Origin: Gracilaria domingensis | Lineage: Eukaryota; Rhodophyta; Florideophyceae; Gracilariales; Gracilariaceae | Direction of reading: 5' to 3' | DNA length: 64,000 bases | Assembly (NCBI GenBank): GCA_022539475.1 | Contig: VCMS01000174.1 | Coordinates: 51,847 to 115,846, forward strand | In this document: positions 42,485 to 51,536 of the stretch, one piece after another | How positions within the stretch are numbered: position 1 is the stretch's first letter | Layout of the letters: each line of letters begins with the position of its first letter | Notes under the pieces: generated by a model | Told to the model about the DNA's origin: nothing | Databases searched by the model: none | The model's input: the letters and a program-made list of their open reading frames with translations, nothing else | Position numbers and translations under genes: made by a program

Positions 42485-43001
42485 TGTTAGAACACTGGGT
42501 CTGAGGTTGAGAACGTGAACGATGGTGACTGCCGAGGAGAGTTCGGGCAGTCGACCAGGGTTTATATGGAGAATCGGACCTTCGAAAATAAGGTCGTTAA
42601 CGCAGATTTCTAGAATATCCCTCAAACTAATGTGTCTATGAGTACTGGCCCTTGCGTCGGAATTAGTGTAGAAACTGTGCGTAGAAATCGACAGTGGAGT
42701 CGTCTAGAAGCTTCTAGAAGTTCCTGAAACGTGTCCATTTGTAGAAGTTCCAGCAAGGCACCGAAACTATGAAGTCAGTCATGACGTCAACTGACGAGGC
42801 AGACATCACACGTGACATGTCTTGGTAACATTATGACAACTAATGTCAAACAAAGACTCTGAGGATCATTAGGGTATCAAATCGGATCGCTAGATCACGG
42901 GGAATTCAAAGAAAGCATCAAAACATTAAATGACTAACTAAAAGCGTAGCAATATAACAAATTCAAATAAAAACATGACCAGAATTAACGAAATCCTAAC
43001 A
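42485..43001 (-). repeat. 3' LTR of gypsy element
   Basis: A 517-bp repeat. Read on the - strand it contains a TATA-like catataaac (plus-strand tttatatg at 42,561-42,568). Paired with 49,284-49,800; differences seen are one A/G and two C/T. Confidence 0.95.
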
Positions 43002-43015
43002 TCACTTCCCCCATT
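43002..43015 (-). other. polypurine tract of gypsy element
   Basis: Directly upstream of the 3' LTR on the - strand lies aatgggggaagtga, a purine run in the position of the plus-strand primer. Confidence 0.7.
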
Positions 43016-43078
43016 AAGGAGAGTCGTCCCGACTCGTTAGTTGTTGGGCGTACCATTCGGAATAGGATGATTTTCAAA

Positions 43079-43549
43079 CTATCCTGGAGGGTTAGGGAAG
43101 AGAACCATATCGGAACGCGGTTCAAACGTTATGGAAAGATCAGTATTATCTCCAAATTCGTCGATGTGTAGAATAGCACTTTCAATTGTATTCAAGAATG
43201 TATCTCCGGGGTCCGGCGAGAGGTGACCAAACTGAGATACCAGGTAAGAGAATAGGAATAGAACGAACTCTTCATGAATATCTTCAAGTGTGCCATCTTC
43301 ATAAGCTTTGAATAGCTTTCTTAGCATGATCGCATTCTCTGGGGTTAGAAATGGTCCTCGAACTTGCAGAAAGGCAAAGCAAATATGACATGAGGCCCAT
43401 GCAAGACGAAATCTATCGAAAAGTTCATCGGTAATACCATCAAACCAGGTAAGCATCCTTCGTCCCCCAAGAACTATACGACTGTAGAACTGACTGGCGT
43501 TGTCGAGTTGCAGATTGTTCGCGATGTTCGGCTGTCCGTTGTTCGTCAT
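43079..43549 (-). CDS. accessory protein of gypsy element, 3' of pol (156 aa)
   Basis: This is an intact frame (MTNNGQPNIANNL...) between the chromodomain end (43,585) and the 3' LTR. It is acidic and helix-rich (DELFDRFRLAWASCHICFAFLQV, ENAIMLRKLFKAYEDGTLEDIHEEFVLF). I recognise no domain, signal peptide or membrane segment, so an envelope is unlikely. Its position downstream of pol within an undiverged element indicates it belongs to the element. Confidence 0.6.
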   Translation of the reverse strand: MTNNGQPNIANNLQLDNASQFYSRIVLGGRRMLTWFDGITDELFDRFRLAWASCHICFAFLQVRGPFLTPENAIMLRKLFKAYEDGTLEDIHEEFVLFLFSYLVSQFGHLSPDPGDTFLNTIESAILHIDEFGDNTDLSITFEPRSDMVLFPNPPG

Positions 43550-43584
43550 TGTTGGTGATGGGTGGTTACTGGGCCCGGAGATGT

Positions 43585-44126
43585 TCAGAGGTTGTGGCTT
43601 CTTTTATACTGCTCGAGGAGGTCAAAACAGTTTTTGAGTTCGGATTCAGGGAGCCACATATTTTCGTGATCGGGATAACCAAGCCATTTGACAAGGTATT
43701 CTGACTTGCGTTTCCGTTTTCGATGATTAAGAATTGCTTCCACATCATATTCTTCTGTTGCATCAGATAATTGGATGACTGTTGGCTTGGGCTGGGGTCT
43801 TCTGAAGGTATTGTCTTCATGGTATCTTCTGAGTAGTTGGCAATGAAACACGTCATGTTTTTTTCTCTGCTTCATGACAGTCCCTATATCAAGTCGAAAG
43901 GTTACTGGGCTTACTTGTTCCGTGATTCTGAATGGACCACAGTACTTGATTCCGAGTTTGTTCCGTGGGCCTGTTTCGTCCATCTTGAGATTCTTTGTCG
44001 ATAGCATGACGTAGTCACCAACTTTTAAGTCGCAAGGCGTTCGTTTCCGATTATAGTAGCTTTCTGAGTACTTGCTTATCTTGCTGATTTGGCTCCTAGC
44101 AAGCTTGACAGCATCTGAAATACTTG
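43585..44126 (-). CDS. C-terminal end of gypsy integrase with chromodomain (shifted frame)
   Basis: In a frame shifted relative to pol, the reading is [20 protein letters not shown], then DLKVGDYVMLSTKNLKM (the GPY/F-like integrase C-terminus) and a chromodomain EYDVEAILNHRKRKRKSEYLVKWLGYPDHENMWLPESEL. Chromodomains of chromoviruses bind methylated histone H3 and guide insertion. It should be continuous with pol; a one-base indel around 44,145-44,165 separates them. Confidence 0.8.
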
Positions 44127-47100
44127 TCAGAAACTCAGAGGCGGCTTGATTCTGGGAAGTATTGCATCCATTGGTAAAACACGTGGTTCCTCTCCGTATG
44201 TGAGAAAGAATGGGGTAAATGACGTGGTAGAATTGACTGAAGAATTGTAAGCAACTTCGAATTGAATGAGGTGTTCATCCCAATTATTCTGCCTGTGGTT
44301 GACAAAACATCTGATCATCTCTTCAATCTCCTTATTCATTACTTCGGTTTGTCCATCTGTCTGTGGGTGATATGCTGATGATGGCTTTAATTTTGTGCCA
44401 AGTGATCGAAATACTTCCTTCCAGAACTTGCTCATAAATATTGAATCTCTATCGGATACTATGGAATCAGAAAGTCCATGATGACGATAGATATTCTCCA
44501 GATATAACTTGGCTGTTTCTACAGCAGTGACATTCTTGGTTGTGGGAATGATGCGTATAAGTTTCGAAAGGCGATCGACTACTACATATATGGCACTGTT
44601 TCCAGACTTAGTTCGTGGAAGTGGAGTAATGAAATCCATTGTGATATGAGACCACTTCTTCAATGGGGGTTCTAATGGCTGGAGGTATCCATGCGGCTTC
44701 TTGGTAATTGGCTTCGTCTCCTGACACTTCTGGCATGTCTTTGTGTAGGTGTACACGTCCTTTCTCAGGTTCTTCCAAAAGTAAGATTTCCAAATTCTTC
44801 TTAATGTCTTCTTAAATGCCATATGTCCTGATGAAGGGAGATCATGATTCTCGAATAAAATCTTAGTTCTGATTTCCCCACTCGGTATACATAACTTATT
44901 CTTGTAGTAGAGAAGATTTCCTTTTCGTTCAAAGGGAAGTTCCGGATTCAGGTAAGCAGCTGAAAATTCGTTGTCCTTCTTATATCCATCAGTGAATGCG
45001 CGCATATCCTTCTTGGATATTTCACAAATAAGAGATAAAGAGTTCAACGGGTTGGTTCTGGAGACTGCTTCATCTAATAGAGAGAGGTTACTAGCCAGCG
45101 GATCTTCAACATGCTTAGGATATCTTGAGAGAGCATCTGCAACTATGTTGGATTTTCCTTTGATTGGTTCGAAAGTGAAATCAAACTCAACGATCCTTTC
45201 GAGCCATCTTACTTGACGTTGGGAAAGATTTGGCTGTGTTTGCAGATACTTCAGTGGAAAATGATCTGTACGCACTTTGAAGCGTTGTCCATGTAAGTAG
45301 ACTCTCCAAACTCTTAGCGTGTCTACGACTGCAAGAAGTTCTCGCTCGTGGGCGGCGTAGCGTTGCTCGGCTGGATTCAAGGTTCTTGAATGAAATGCAA
45401 CAGGTCGGGCAATACCGTTTTCTACTTGTTCCAATACTGCTCCTAGAGCATACTGAGATGCGTCAGTGGTTACGATGATAGGCAGTTTTGGGTCAAAATG
45501 ACGGAGCACTGGTGTACTTGAAACTGCATCTTTCAGATTTTTGAAGGCGTTTTCTTGATCCCCTCCCCACTTGAATGGGTTATTTCCACACAGAGCGGTT
45601 AGTGGTTTTGATATTTCGGAGCAGTTCTTAATAAATCGTCGGTAGTAATTAACAAGTCCAAGAAAAGCTTGAACATCGGTCTTATTCTTCGGTGTTTCCC
45701 AATTTGTGATGGCTTTCACTTTTTGTTTCTCTACTGATATTCCTTCGGGTGTAACCACATGCCCGAGGTATTCAACCTCCTTCTTTAGAAATTCACACTT
45801 TGAAAGCTTCCCATACAGCTTGTGTGCACGAAGTTGGTCGAATACTTTTCTAATGTGTTCTACATGCTCCTTTACAGTTTTGCTGTAAATAAGAATGTCG
45901 TCGAGATATACCAGGACAAATTTATCCAAATGATCCTTCAGTACATTGTTCATTAAGCTCATGAAGCTTGCGGGTGCGTTGGTGAGGCCGAAAGGTAGGA
46001 CAAGAAACTCAAAATGACCATATCTAGTTCTGAAAGCGGTCAGTGGAATGGAGGTATCAGAGAGTCGAATTTGGTGGTAGCCCCACCTTAAATCGATTTT
46101 CGAAAATACTTTTGCGCCACGGAGTTGGTCAAAAATATCATCAATCCTTGGAATAGGGTAACTATTTTTGATGGTCAACTTATTGAGGGCTCGGTAATCA
46201 ATGCAAAGTCTTAGGCTCCCATCCTTCTTTGCTGCGAAAAGAACAGGGGCACCCCAAGGGCTTGAACTAGGTCGAATAAAACCTTGTTCCAAAAGTTCAT
46301 GGAGTTGCTTCTTTAGCTCTTTCAGCTCTTTATCTGACATTCGATATACGCCTTTCTTCTGAGGTGTTGCTTCAGGGGATAACTCGATATGAAAATCTTG
46401 TTCTCGGTGAGGGGGTAATCCTTTTGGTAATTTCTCTGGAAATAGGTCCTTGTACTCTTCAAGTAGTTCTTTGAGTTTATGATCATTCGCTGGTTCATAG
46501 GTTTCTTCTTTTGAAGGCCGAAGCGCTACAACAAATACAGGTAGCTTCCTTCGTATTGACTTCTTGATTGTGTTCACAGAAATTAACTTCTCGTTCTTCT
46601 TAATGTTTGCTTTGATGAAAATGGTTCTGGAATTGTGAACAAAAGATATTTCATTGGTTCGGAGGTTGATATAGGGGTTATATTCGTATAGCCAGTCTTT
46701 TCCTAAAATGACGTCATATCCGTATAATGCACATATTGCAAAGCGTCTCTTTTCTCGCAGTTCTTCAATCTGGATATCTACTCCATCTTCTCGGGTTTCC
46801 TGGAGCACAGTAATGGAACCGTTGGCCATTTCGGCTTCATAACTAGTGTCAATGGTTGGGATCTTCATGCTTTTGCAGATGGCTTTGGACAAATAACTGA
46901 TTTCGGAACCGTTATCGAACAGAGCCGTACATTTTCTGCCATTGATGAATACATATGCAAGGAGTAGTCCAACAGAGGGGGTTTCAAATGGTGACGCTAA
47001 GCGTGAGGTAAGAAGTTTATGTCTTCCATTGCTCAATATTTTTTCTTGGGTACGATGTTTATCTGCAGATTCAATGGGTACGGGGTTTGCTGGCTTAGTC

Positions 47101-47210
47101 AATGGTTGCGTTTCGATGGAATTCAGTGGGGTGCAATGGTGGTCCGGTGGAACTGACGTGGGTTCTTCAGATGACCCTGGAGTCAGTTCCTCTGGGAGTT
47201 TTTTGGGCAC
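44127..47210 (-). CDS. Pol of gypsy element: protease, RT, RNase H, integrase
   Basis: The frame is entered by a -1 shift from gag. Domains: protease with [13 protein letters not shown] (D-N-G rather than D-T/S-G) and [13 protein letters not shown] with [30 protein letters not shown] and [14 protein letters not shown]; RNase H with [17 protein letters not shown]; integrase zinc region with CQKCQETKP; catalytic core with [24 protein letters not shown] and [13 protein letters not shown]. The order RT-RH-INT places it in Ty3/gypsy. The frame stops at 44,127, just before the integrase C-terminus, which follows in another frame. Confidence 0.92.
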   Translation of the reverse strand: MPKKLPEELTPGSSEEPTSVPPDHHCTPLNSIETQPLTKPANPVPIESADKHRTQEKILSNGRHKLLTSRLASPFETPSVGLLLAYVFINGRKCTALFDNGSEISYLSKAICKSMKIPTIDTSYEAEMANGSITVLQETREDGVDIQIEELREKRRFAICALYGYDVILGKDWLYEYNPYINLRTNEISFVHNSRTIFIKANIKKNEKLISVNTIKKSIRRKLPVFVVALRPSKEETYEPANDHKLKELLEEYKDLFPEKLPKGLPPHREQDFHIELSPEATPQKKGVYRMSDKELKELKKQLHELLEQGFIRPSSSPWGAPVLFAAKKDGSLRLCIDYRALNKLTIKNSYPIPRIDDIFDQLRGAKVFSKIDLRWGYHQIRLSDTSIPLTAFRTRYGHFEFLVLPFGLTNAPASFMSLMNNVLKDHLDKFVLVYLDDILIYSKTVKEHVEHIRKVFDQLRAHKLYGKLSKCEFLKKEVEYLGHVVTPEGISVEKQKVKAITNWETPKNKTDVQAFLGLVNYYRRFIKNCSEISKPLTALCGNNPFKWGGDQENAFKNLKDAVSSTPVLRHFDPKLPIIVTTDASQYALGAVLEQVENGIARPVAFHSRTLNPAEQRYAAHERELLAVVDTLRVWRVYLHGQRFKVRTDHFPLKYLQTQPNLSQRQVRWLERIVEFDFTFEPIKGKSNIVADALSRYPKHVEDPLASNLSLLDEAVSRTNPLNSLSLICEISKKDMRAFTDGYKKDNEFSAAYLNPELPFERKGNLLYYKNKLCIPSGEIRTKILFENHDLPSSGHMAFKKTLRRIWKSYFWKNLRKDVYTYTKTCQKCQETKPITKKPHGYLQPLEPPLKKWSHITMDFITPLPRTKSGNSAIYVVVDRLSKLIRIIPTTKNVTAVETAKLYLENIYRHHGLSDSIVSDRDSIFMSKFWKEVFRSLGTKLKPSSAYHPQTDGQTEVMNKEIEEMIRCFVNHRQNNWDEHLIQFEVAYNSSVNSTTSFTPFFLTYGEEPRVLPMDAILPRIKPPLSF

Positions 47211-48055
47211 TGTTTATCGCGTGCCATGTGTCCAGGTTGTCGACAGCGGAAACAGAGTCCCAACTTTCGACAGTTCTCGCGCTCTTCCTTGGTTAACTTC
47301 TTCAGCTTCATATTTCCAATATCCATGGGTACCGGTCCTTGAGATGATCCAGAGCCGCCAGGTTGCCTGCCAAATCGCGCCTGTCCACCCCTTCGGAAAG
47401 CAGATTCCACCCGCTCAGCGTCTTTCATTGCATTAGTCAAAGATTTGTACTCATTGGTGCAAAGCTCTTTCCAGATGTAACTTTTCAAGCCTCTGGTATA
47501 TCTGTCGATTTGCTCTTCCATACTGATGTTGGGGATTTCAAGCACAATCTTGAGGAAGTCTTCATTGAACTGTTGAACATCTTTGTACTGCTTCCACTTG
47601 CTTTGTTTGTCCCGAGCAAGTTTCTCTTTGTTGACAATAGTAAATCGTTTCTGAAGATGTTCAAAGAGTTCCTCAAGGGTTTGCAGCTCCAGTCCATTTC
47701 TTTGCTGGGCGAGATACCACTCATGAGCAGCTCCACTGATGTAACTAAGCGCGATCGTTAATGCTTTGTCGTCGGGGGTTCCATCAAGATAATTGCGAAT
47801 ATGAGTGATCCAACTGTCAATGTTTTGCTTTCCAGTGAACGTTGGGGGCTTGTTGATCTTTGGATTCGTGGCTGGGCTGTCCTTATTGGCTAGGACACTG
47901 AGTGAGGTCTCGAGAGCGGATATCTTCGTTTGCGCTTCTTGCTTCAACAATTCCATCTGAGCCCGTGTTTCATCAAGCGCGCGAGCCATGCTTTGGATCA
48001 TTTGGCCTGCACGCACCTGTGGGGGTGTGCCTGGGTTGCCTTGAGGGGTCGTCAT
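47183..48055 (-). CDS. Gag of gypsy element
   Basis: The frame is open from 48,097; ATG 48,053-48,055 (MTTPQGNPG) is the more likely start. It contains a coiled-coil-like N-terminal stretch ([20 protein letters not shown]), the retrotransposon gag core ([33 protein letters not shown]) and a zinc knuckle [16 protein letters not shown] with two extra residues before the last Cys compared with the usual CX2CX4HX4C. The last codons overlap pol by 28 nt and include the slippery site. Confidence 0.9.
   Translation of the reverse strand: MTTPQGNPGTPPQVRAGQMIQSMARALDETRAQMELLKQEAQTKISALETSLSVLANKDSPATNPKINKPPTFTGKQNIDSWITHIRNYLDGTPDDKALTIALSYISGAAHEWYLAQQRNGLELQTLEELFEHLQKRFTIVNKEKLARDKQSKWKQYKDVQQFNEDFLKIVLEIPNISMEEQIDRYTRGLKSYIWKELCTNEYKSLTNAMKDAERVESAFRRGGQARFGRQPGGSGSSQGPVPMDIGNMKLKKLTKEERENCRKLGLCFRCRQPGHMARDKQCPKNSQRN
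47198..47204 (-). promoter_or_regulatory. -1 ribosomal frameshift site A AAA AAC
   Basis: In the gag frame the codons read CCA AAA AAC, giving a canonical X XXY YYZ heptamer (A AAA AAC) inside the 28-nt gag/pol overlap. Pol is in the -1 frame. The same heptamer drives -1 shifting in several retroviruses. No downstream structure was modelled. Confidence 0.8.
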
Positions 48056-48206
48056 GGTATAAGCTGCGCGAACGGAGAACCTTTGAAATTGGCTCAAATC
48101 GGGGGGTTGCCAAAAGAAATTGTCTAAGTTTTCGAAAAGTGCAAATCAAGCCTCGCGCTGCCACTTTTAAAAAATTGCAATTTGCAGGTTGCAGACAAGC
48201 AGTGCC

Positions 48207-48279
48207 GCGCGCCTGGCCTAGTGGGTAGGCGGCGCCGTTGCAATTTCAGAGGTTCTAGGTTCGATTCCCTTCGCTGTAA
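48207..48279 (+). other. tRNA-like segment with A and B box in the gypsy leader
   Basis: TGGCCTAGTGGGTAGGC (48,214-48,230) matches the Pol III A box, and GGTTCGATTCC (48,258-48,268) the B box, 44 bp apart start to start as in real tRNA genes. The acceptor and T stems do not pair convincingly, so it is not a functional tRNA. It lies antisense to the element, between gag and the zinc-finger gene. It could be a captured tRNA relic or SINE head. Confidence 0.5.
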
Positions 48280-48502
48280 GTTGCAATTGCAGCCGGAGTG
48301 GTTCAATTAAGGTTTCTTCAGTTCAATTACAAAGCGTCAAGCGACTGGGAAGATAGTAAGCCCTGTACGGCGACTTCTCCCTTGACAATGCTAAGTAATA
48401 CGAACGTAGCGGAAACTGGAACACAACCACAAACGGTAGCTTATAGGGTAGAACAACCGATTCTTGGAAACTTTTGTCAACACAAGGTGTTTACGTTATA
48501 AT

Positions 48503-49156
48503 TTACTTGAAATAACGCTGTTGACGTCGGTTTTCCTTGTTGACAGCTGCTTGGTGCTTGCGTCCACCTCGGTGATCCTCGTAATGCTTCCAATTATTGA
48601 ACGAGAGTATACCACATTCGTAGCAGCCCGGTGGGGAGCGCTTGTTCTGGAGCTTGTTGCGGTGGCGGCTACCAGACAAATGTTCGCGAAGTTGCACTCG
48701 GCTATTGAAACGGAGTTCACAGTCGTCACACCTGGGGGTCTTCAAGCGACGTCGAAGGTTACGTACACGCCGTCGCTTGATTCGATCGGTGGCCACGCGA
48801 AGGATATGGATATTAGCCGCGTCGTCTATGCGGAGCAGATGACGTGGAGTACCCTCGGTAGCCTCGGTAACCGATTGGTTCCTTGAAATCGGATTGCTGT
48901 CAACAGGATCGGGTTGTTGACGAGCTGGTGACGACGGTGGTGACGGTGTGTATGAAGGTGGTGTACTCGGTTCCAAGGTGGACACGGCAGCGGAAACAGG
49001 GGTTTCGGTGGTGTTGACAGGGGGTGGCGGCGGTGGCGGCGATGACGGCGGTTCGGTGGATATTTCCGTGTTCGTATAGAACGACGGCGATGACGGCGGT
49101 ACTTGGGATCGGCGTATTGAGCTCACTGGAAACACCCAAATTGGGTCAGAAATCAA
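48503..49156 (-). CDS. zinc-finger protein carried in the 5' leader of the gypsy element (217 aa)
   Basis: This intact frame lies between the 5' LTR and gag, on the element's coding strand. The N-terminal half is Pro/Ser/Thr-rich and disordered (SSPPPPPPPVNTTETP). The C-terminal half has a basic stretch (DRIKRRRVRNLRRRLK) and two C2H2 fingers with the long spacing of U1/matrin-type fingers: CDDCELRFNSRVQLREHLSGSRH and CYECGILSFNNWKHYEDHRGGRKH. Such fingers bind RNA or DNA. A zinc-finger gene upstream of gag is not part of the standard gypsy plan. Its best guess is an RNA-binding or regulatory accessory protein, perhaps captured from the host. Confidence 0.7.
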   Translation of the reverse strand: MISDPIWVFPVSSIRRSQVPPSSPSFYTNTEISTEPPSSPPPPPPPVNTTETPVSAAVSTLEPSTPPSYTPSPPSSPARQQPDPVDSNPISRNQSVTEATEGTPRHLLRIDDAANIHILRVATDRIKRRRVRNLRRRLKTPRCDDCELRFNSRVQLREHLSGSRHRNKLQNKRSPPGCYECGILSFNNWKHYEDHRGGRKHQAAVNKENRRQQRYFK

Positions 49157-49269
49157 CAGTCAGTAAAGAGCTGGAGGTCTGTGGCTCATCCAAACCTAGG
49201 GAATTTTGTATAGCAAAATCCACTAGGGCTGGATGGTCACTCAGTTTCAAATGAGCGCAATACTTACTT

Positions 49270-49282
49270 GCGATGGCTACCA
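49270..49282 (-). other. primer-binding site of gypsy element
   Basis: Read on the - strand, TGGTAGCCATCGC starts one base after the 5' LTR. It is complementary to a tRNA 3' end ...GCGAUGGCUACCA including CCA, the normal arrangement for gypsy elements. The tRNA identity was not determined. Confidence 0.7.
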
Positions 49283-49283
49283 A

Positions 49284-49800
49284 TGTTAGAACACTGGGTC
49301 TGAGGTTGAGAACGTGAACGATGGTGACTGCCGAGGAGAGTTCGGGCAGTCGACCAGGGTTTATATGGAGAATCGGACCTTCGAAAATAAGGTCGTTAAC
49401 GCAGATTTCTAGAATATCCCTCAAACTAATGTGTCTATGAGTACTGGCCCTTGCGTCGGAATTAGTGTAGAAACTGTGCGTAGAAATCGACAGTGGAGTC
49501 GTCTAGAAGCTTCTAGAAGTTCCTGAAACGTGTCCATTTGTAGAAGTTCCAGCAAGGCACCGAAACTATGAAGTCAGTCATGACGTCAACTGACGAGGCA
49601 GACATCACACGTGACATGTCTTGGTAACATTATGACAACTAATGTCAAACAAAGACTCTGAGGATCATTAGGGTATCAAATCGGATCGCTAGATCACGGG
49701 AAATTCAAAGAAAGCATCAAAACATTAAATGACTAACTAAAAGCGTAGCAATATAACAAATTCAAATAAAAACATGACCAGAATTAACGAAATTTTAACA
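49284..49800 (-). repeat. 5' LTR of gypsy element
   Basis: This 517-bp repeat is nearly identical to 42,485-43,001. It is followed by the duplication agatc at 49,801-49,805. Confidence 0.95.
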
Positions 49801-49805
49801 AGATC

Positions 49806-51393
49806 TCAAGCGGATACTCTGATGCGTTCAAATTCCATATCTCTCATTCCTTCGTTCCTCGAAACTTCCGTAAGCCTTGGAATGATCCCGGGATTGTCTC
49901 CATACAGTCTGCTCTCATTCGACCCATTACACAACTTGCATCTCGGCATCTCAAAGCTGATAAAAACGGCCACAATCGAGAGACTGCAGTCAGACACCCT
50001 GTGCACCACAATAGGAACATCTGCATCGCGTTCATTTCGAACGATACGCACCCAACTCCTGAACCATGCAAACGCAATTCTAGCTGCCATAGAACGCGAT
50101 TCTCCTGCCAAAGGTTTACATATCGATTTCTCCACGCAGGAGAAAGGCAAATCTTTGAATGGTATCTTCACGAAAGACGGTCTCCGTAGAATGCTGGAGG
50201 CCAAAAACTACAAAGCACTTGACATGATCTTCCCCTTCATAGGAGCATTCTTTGCCATATGCTGTGGAGAACAGGACGTTGCCCCAATCACAACCGTTTT
50301 CTCTCAGTACTCGGACTTGCTTTCGACCTTATTCAGATACAATCGTGACCCGTATTGGACTGAAAGCTCTCTCCTGTGTCTCAGTTCGGAGATTGAAGCC
50401 TTCAAGCGTTCCGCAACAAAGAATCTGGCGGATTTTCATCCCTCCAGACTGGGAACTCTGAAGTTTCATCTTCTCGATCATCTCGTGGACGATATTCGCC
50501 GTCTGGGAAGTATCAGGTACTACGACGCAGGCATATACGAATATGCACACCTGCTATTTAAGAGACACTACAGAAAGACGTCCAGAAGAACAGCAACGGC
50601 TGTGGAGGAGACTATTCGCTCCATTGAGCACGGACATGTTAGAAAGCAATGGAATGGCAATACTCCTTACCAGCGTAATCCAGGTTTACTAGGAACTTCC
50701 ACACAGCTTTCTCGGTTTGCAATGAGAGGGCGTTCTTTCACTTTACGAGCTCTTCAACATTGTGTTTCAAGTATGTCCAGTTCAAAAACATGGACTGCTG
50801 TTGGAGAGATGTTCTCAAGTACGGACACAAGGTCGATTTTTGACCAAATTGGTGAACAGGCCCTTCCTCCTTTCCTCAGTCTCGTGAAAGAAACACTGGA
50901 TGAGCACTCTATTACATACTTCTCAGAAAAGACAAGGATGACTCTGGTGAATTCGGCCCTCGTGAAAGGCGGTTTCGTTCCCACTCTTGAACACTTCGAT
51001 TCGTCTTCTAAGGCACTTAAGCTGGGACGACCCAAATACCCCATCATCCAACGTGTCTTCGCTTCTCCAGCATTTGGTCCCAGTAGAAAGCCAAAGTTTT
51101 CTACTGTATTGGTAAGCGGAGAAGATTCAGAGACTTGGGTTGCCCAGGTAGTCGCTCTGATTCGAATATCTCTCCTTGATTCTTCACTTACCGCACCAGA
51201 GGTGGCATTTGTCCGGTATTTCGAGGTTTTACCCCCCGCAACAAACATCGACCTCATATTGAAATGCATATCTTTACGGTGGGCTACAAACGATGAAAAG
51301 AACCACACTCTTCCGTTCCCTCGTCATTCCAAAGCGGAGACTGTCGTAGAGTTAACTCCTTGGTACGGGATGGTTCCGGCTTCTGCACTATAG
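49806..51393 (+). CDS. Tnp2/Plavaka-like transposase, C-terminal part
   Basis: This continues the frame from 42,484 after removal of the gypsy element and one agatc copy (RRSQADTLMRS). It contains LLSFDPLHNLHLGISKLIK (conserved catalytic-region motif of Tnp2/Plavaka transposases), FHPSRLGTLKFHLLDHLVDDI, RYYDAGIYEYAHLLFKRHYRKTSRR and a C-terminal domain ending TPWYGMVPASAL. The stop is at 51,391-51,393. No other lesion is visible. It is convergent with the next gene (51,537), 143 bp away, so the transposase might belong to the same large element as the downstream cluster. Confidence 0.75.
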
Positions 51394-51536
51394 AGAGCTG
51401 TCCATGTTGTTCGATCAAACTACCCTGCTTCACCTTTTTGTCCTCCACTCCAATGGTTTCAACACCGATTCTACATCAATCGATTCTATCATGATTCAGA
51501 TGAAGGACCAACTGAGCACGTTGATCTTGTACAGCC

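Larger units (their letters stand above)
42485..49800 (-). mobile_element. young Ty3/gypsy chromodomain retrotransposon with extra genes
   Basis: This element of 7,316 bp lies on the - strand with 517-bp LTRs (42,485-43,001 and 49,284-49,800; TGTTAG...TAACA) that differ at only three positions by eye, and the 5-bp duplication agatc (42,480-42,484 and 49,801-49,805). Order 5' to 3': LTR, primer site, zinc-finger gene, tRNA-like segment, gag, pol (PR-RT-RH-INT-chromodomain), a further gene, polypurine tract, LTR. Gag and pol overlap with a -1 slippery site. One indel near 44,150 disrupts the end of pol. The insertion is recent. Confidence 0.95.

Noticed and set aside
42483-42518. C-terminus of the transposase as read before the gypsy element (VRTLGLRLRT)
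   Set aside because: These residues are encoded by the LTR. The natural continuation lies at 49,806.
48207-48279. Functional tRNA gene
   Set aside because: A and B boxes are good, but acceptor and T stems do not pair.
49774-49805. Start codon MTRINEIL for a separate gene at 49,774
   Set aside because: It lies in the gypsy LTR. The frame is the interrupted transposase, not a new gene.
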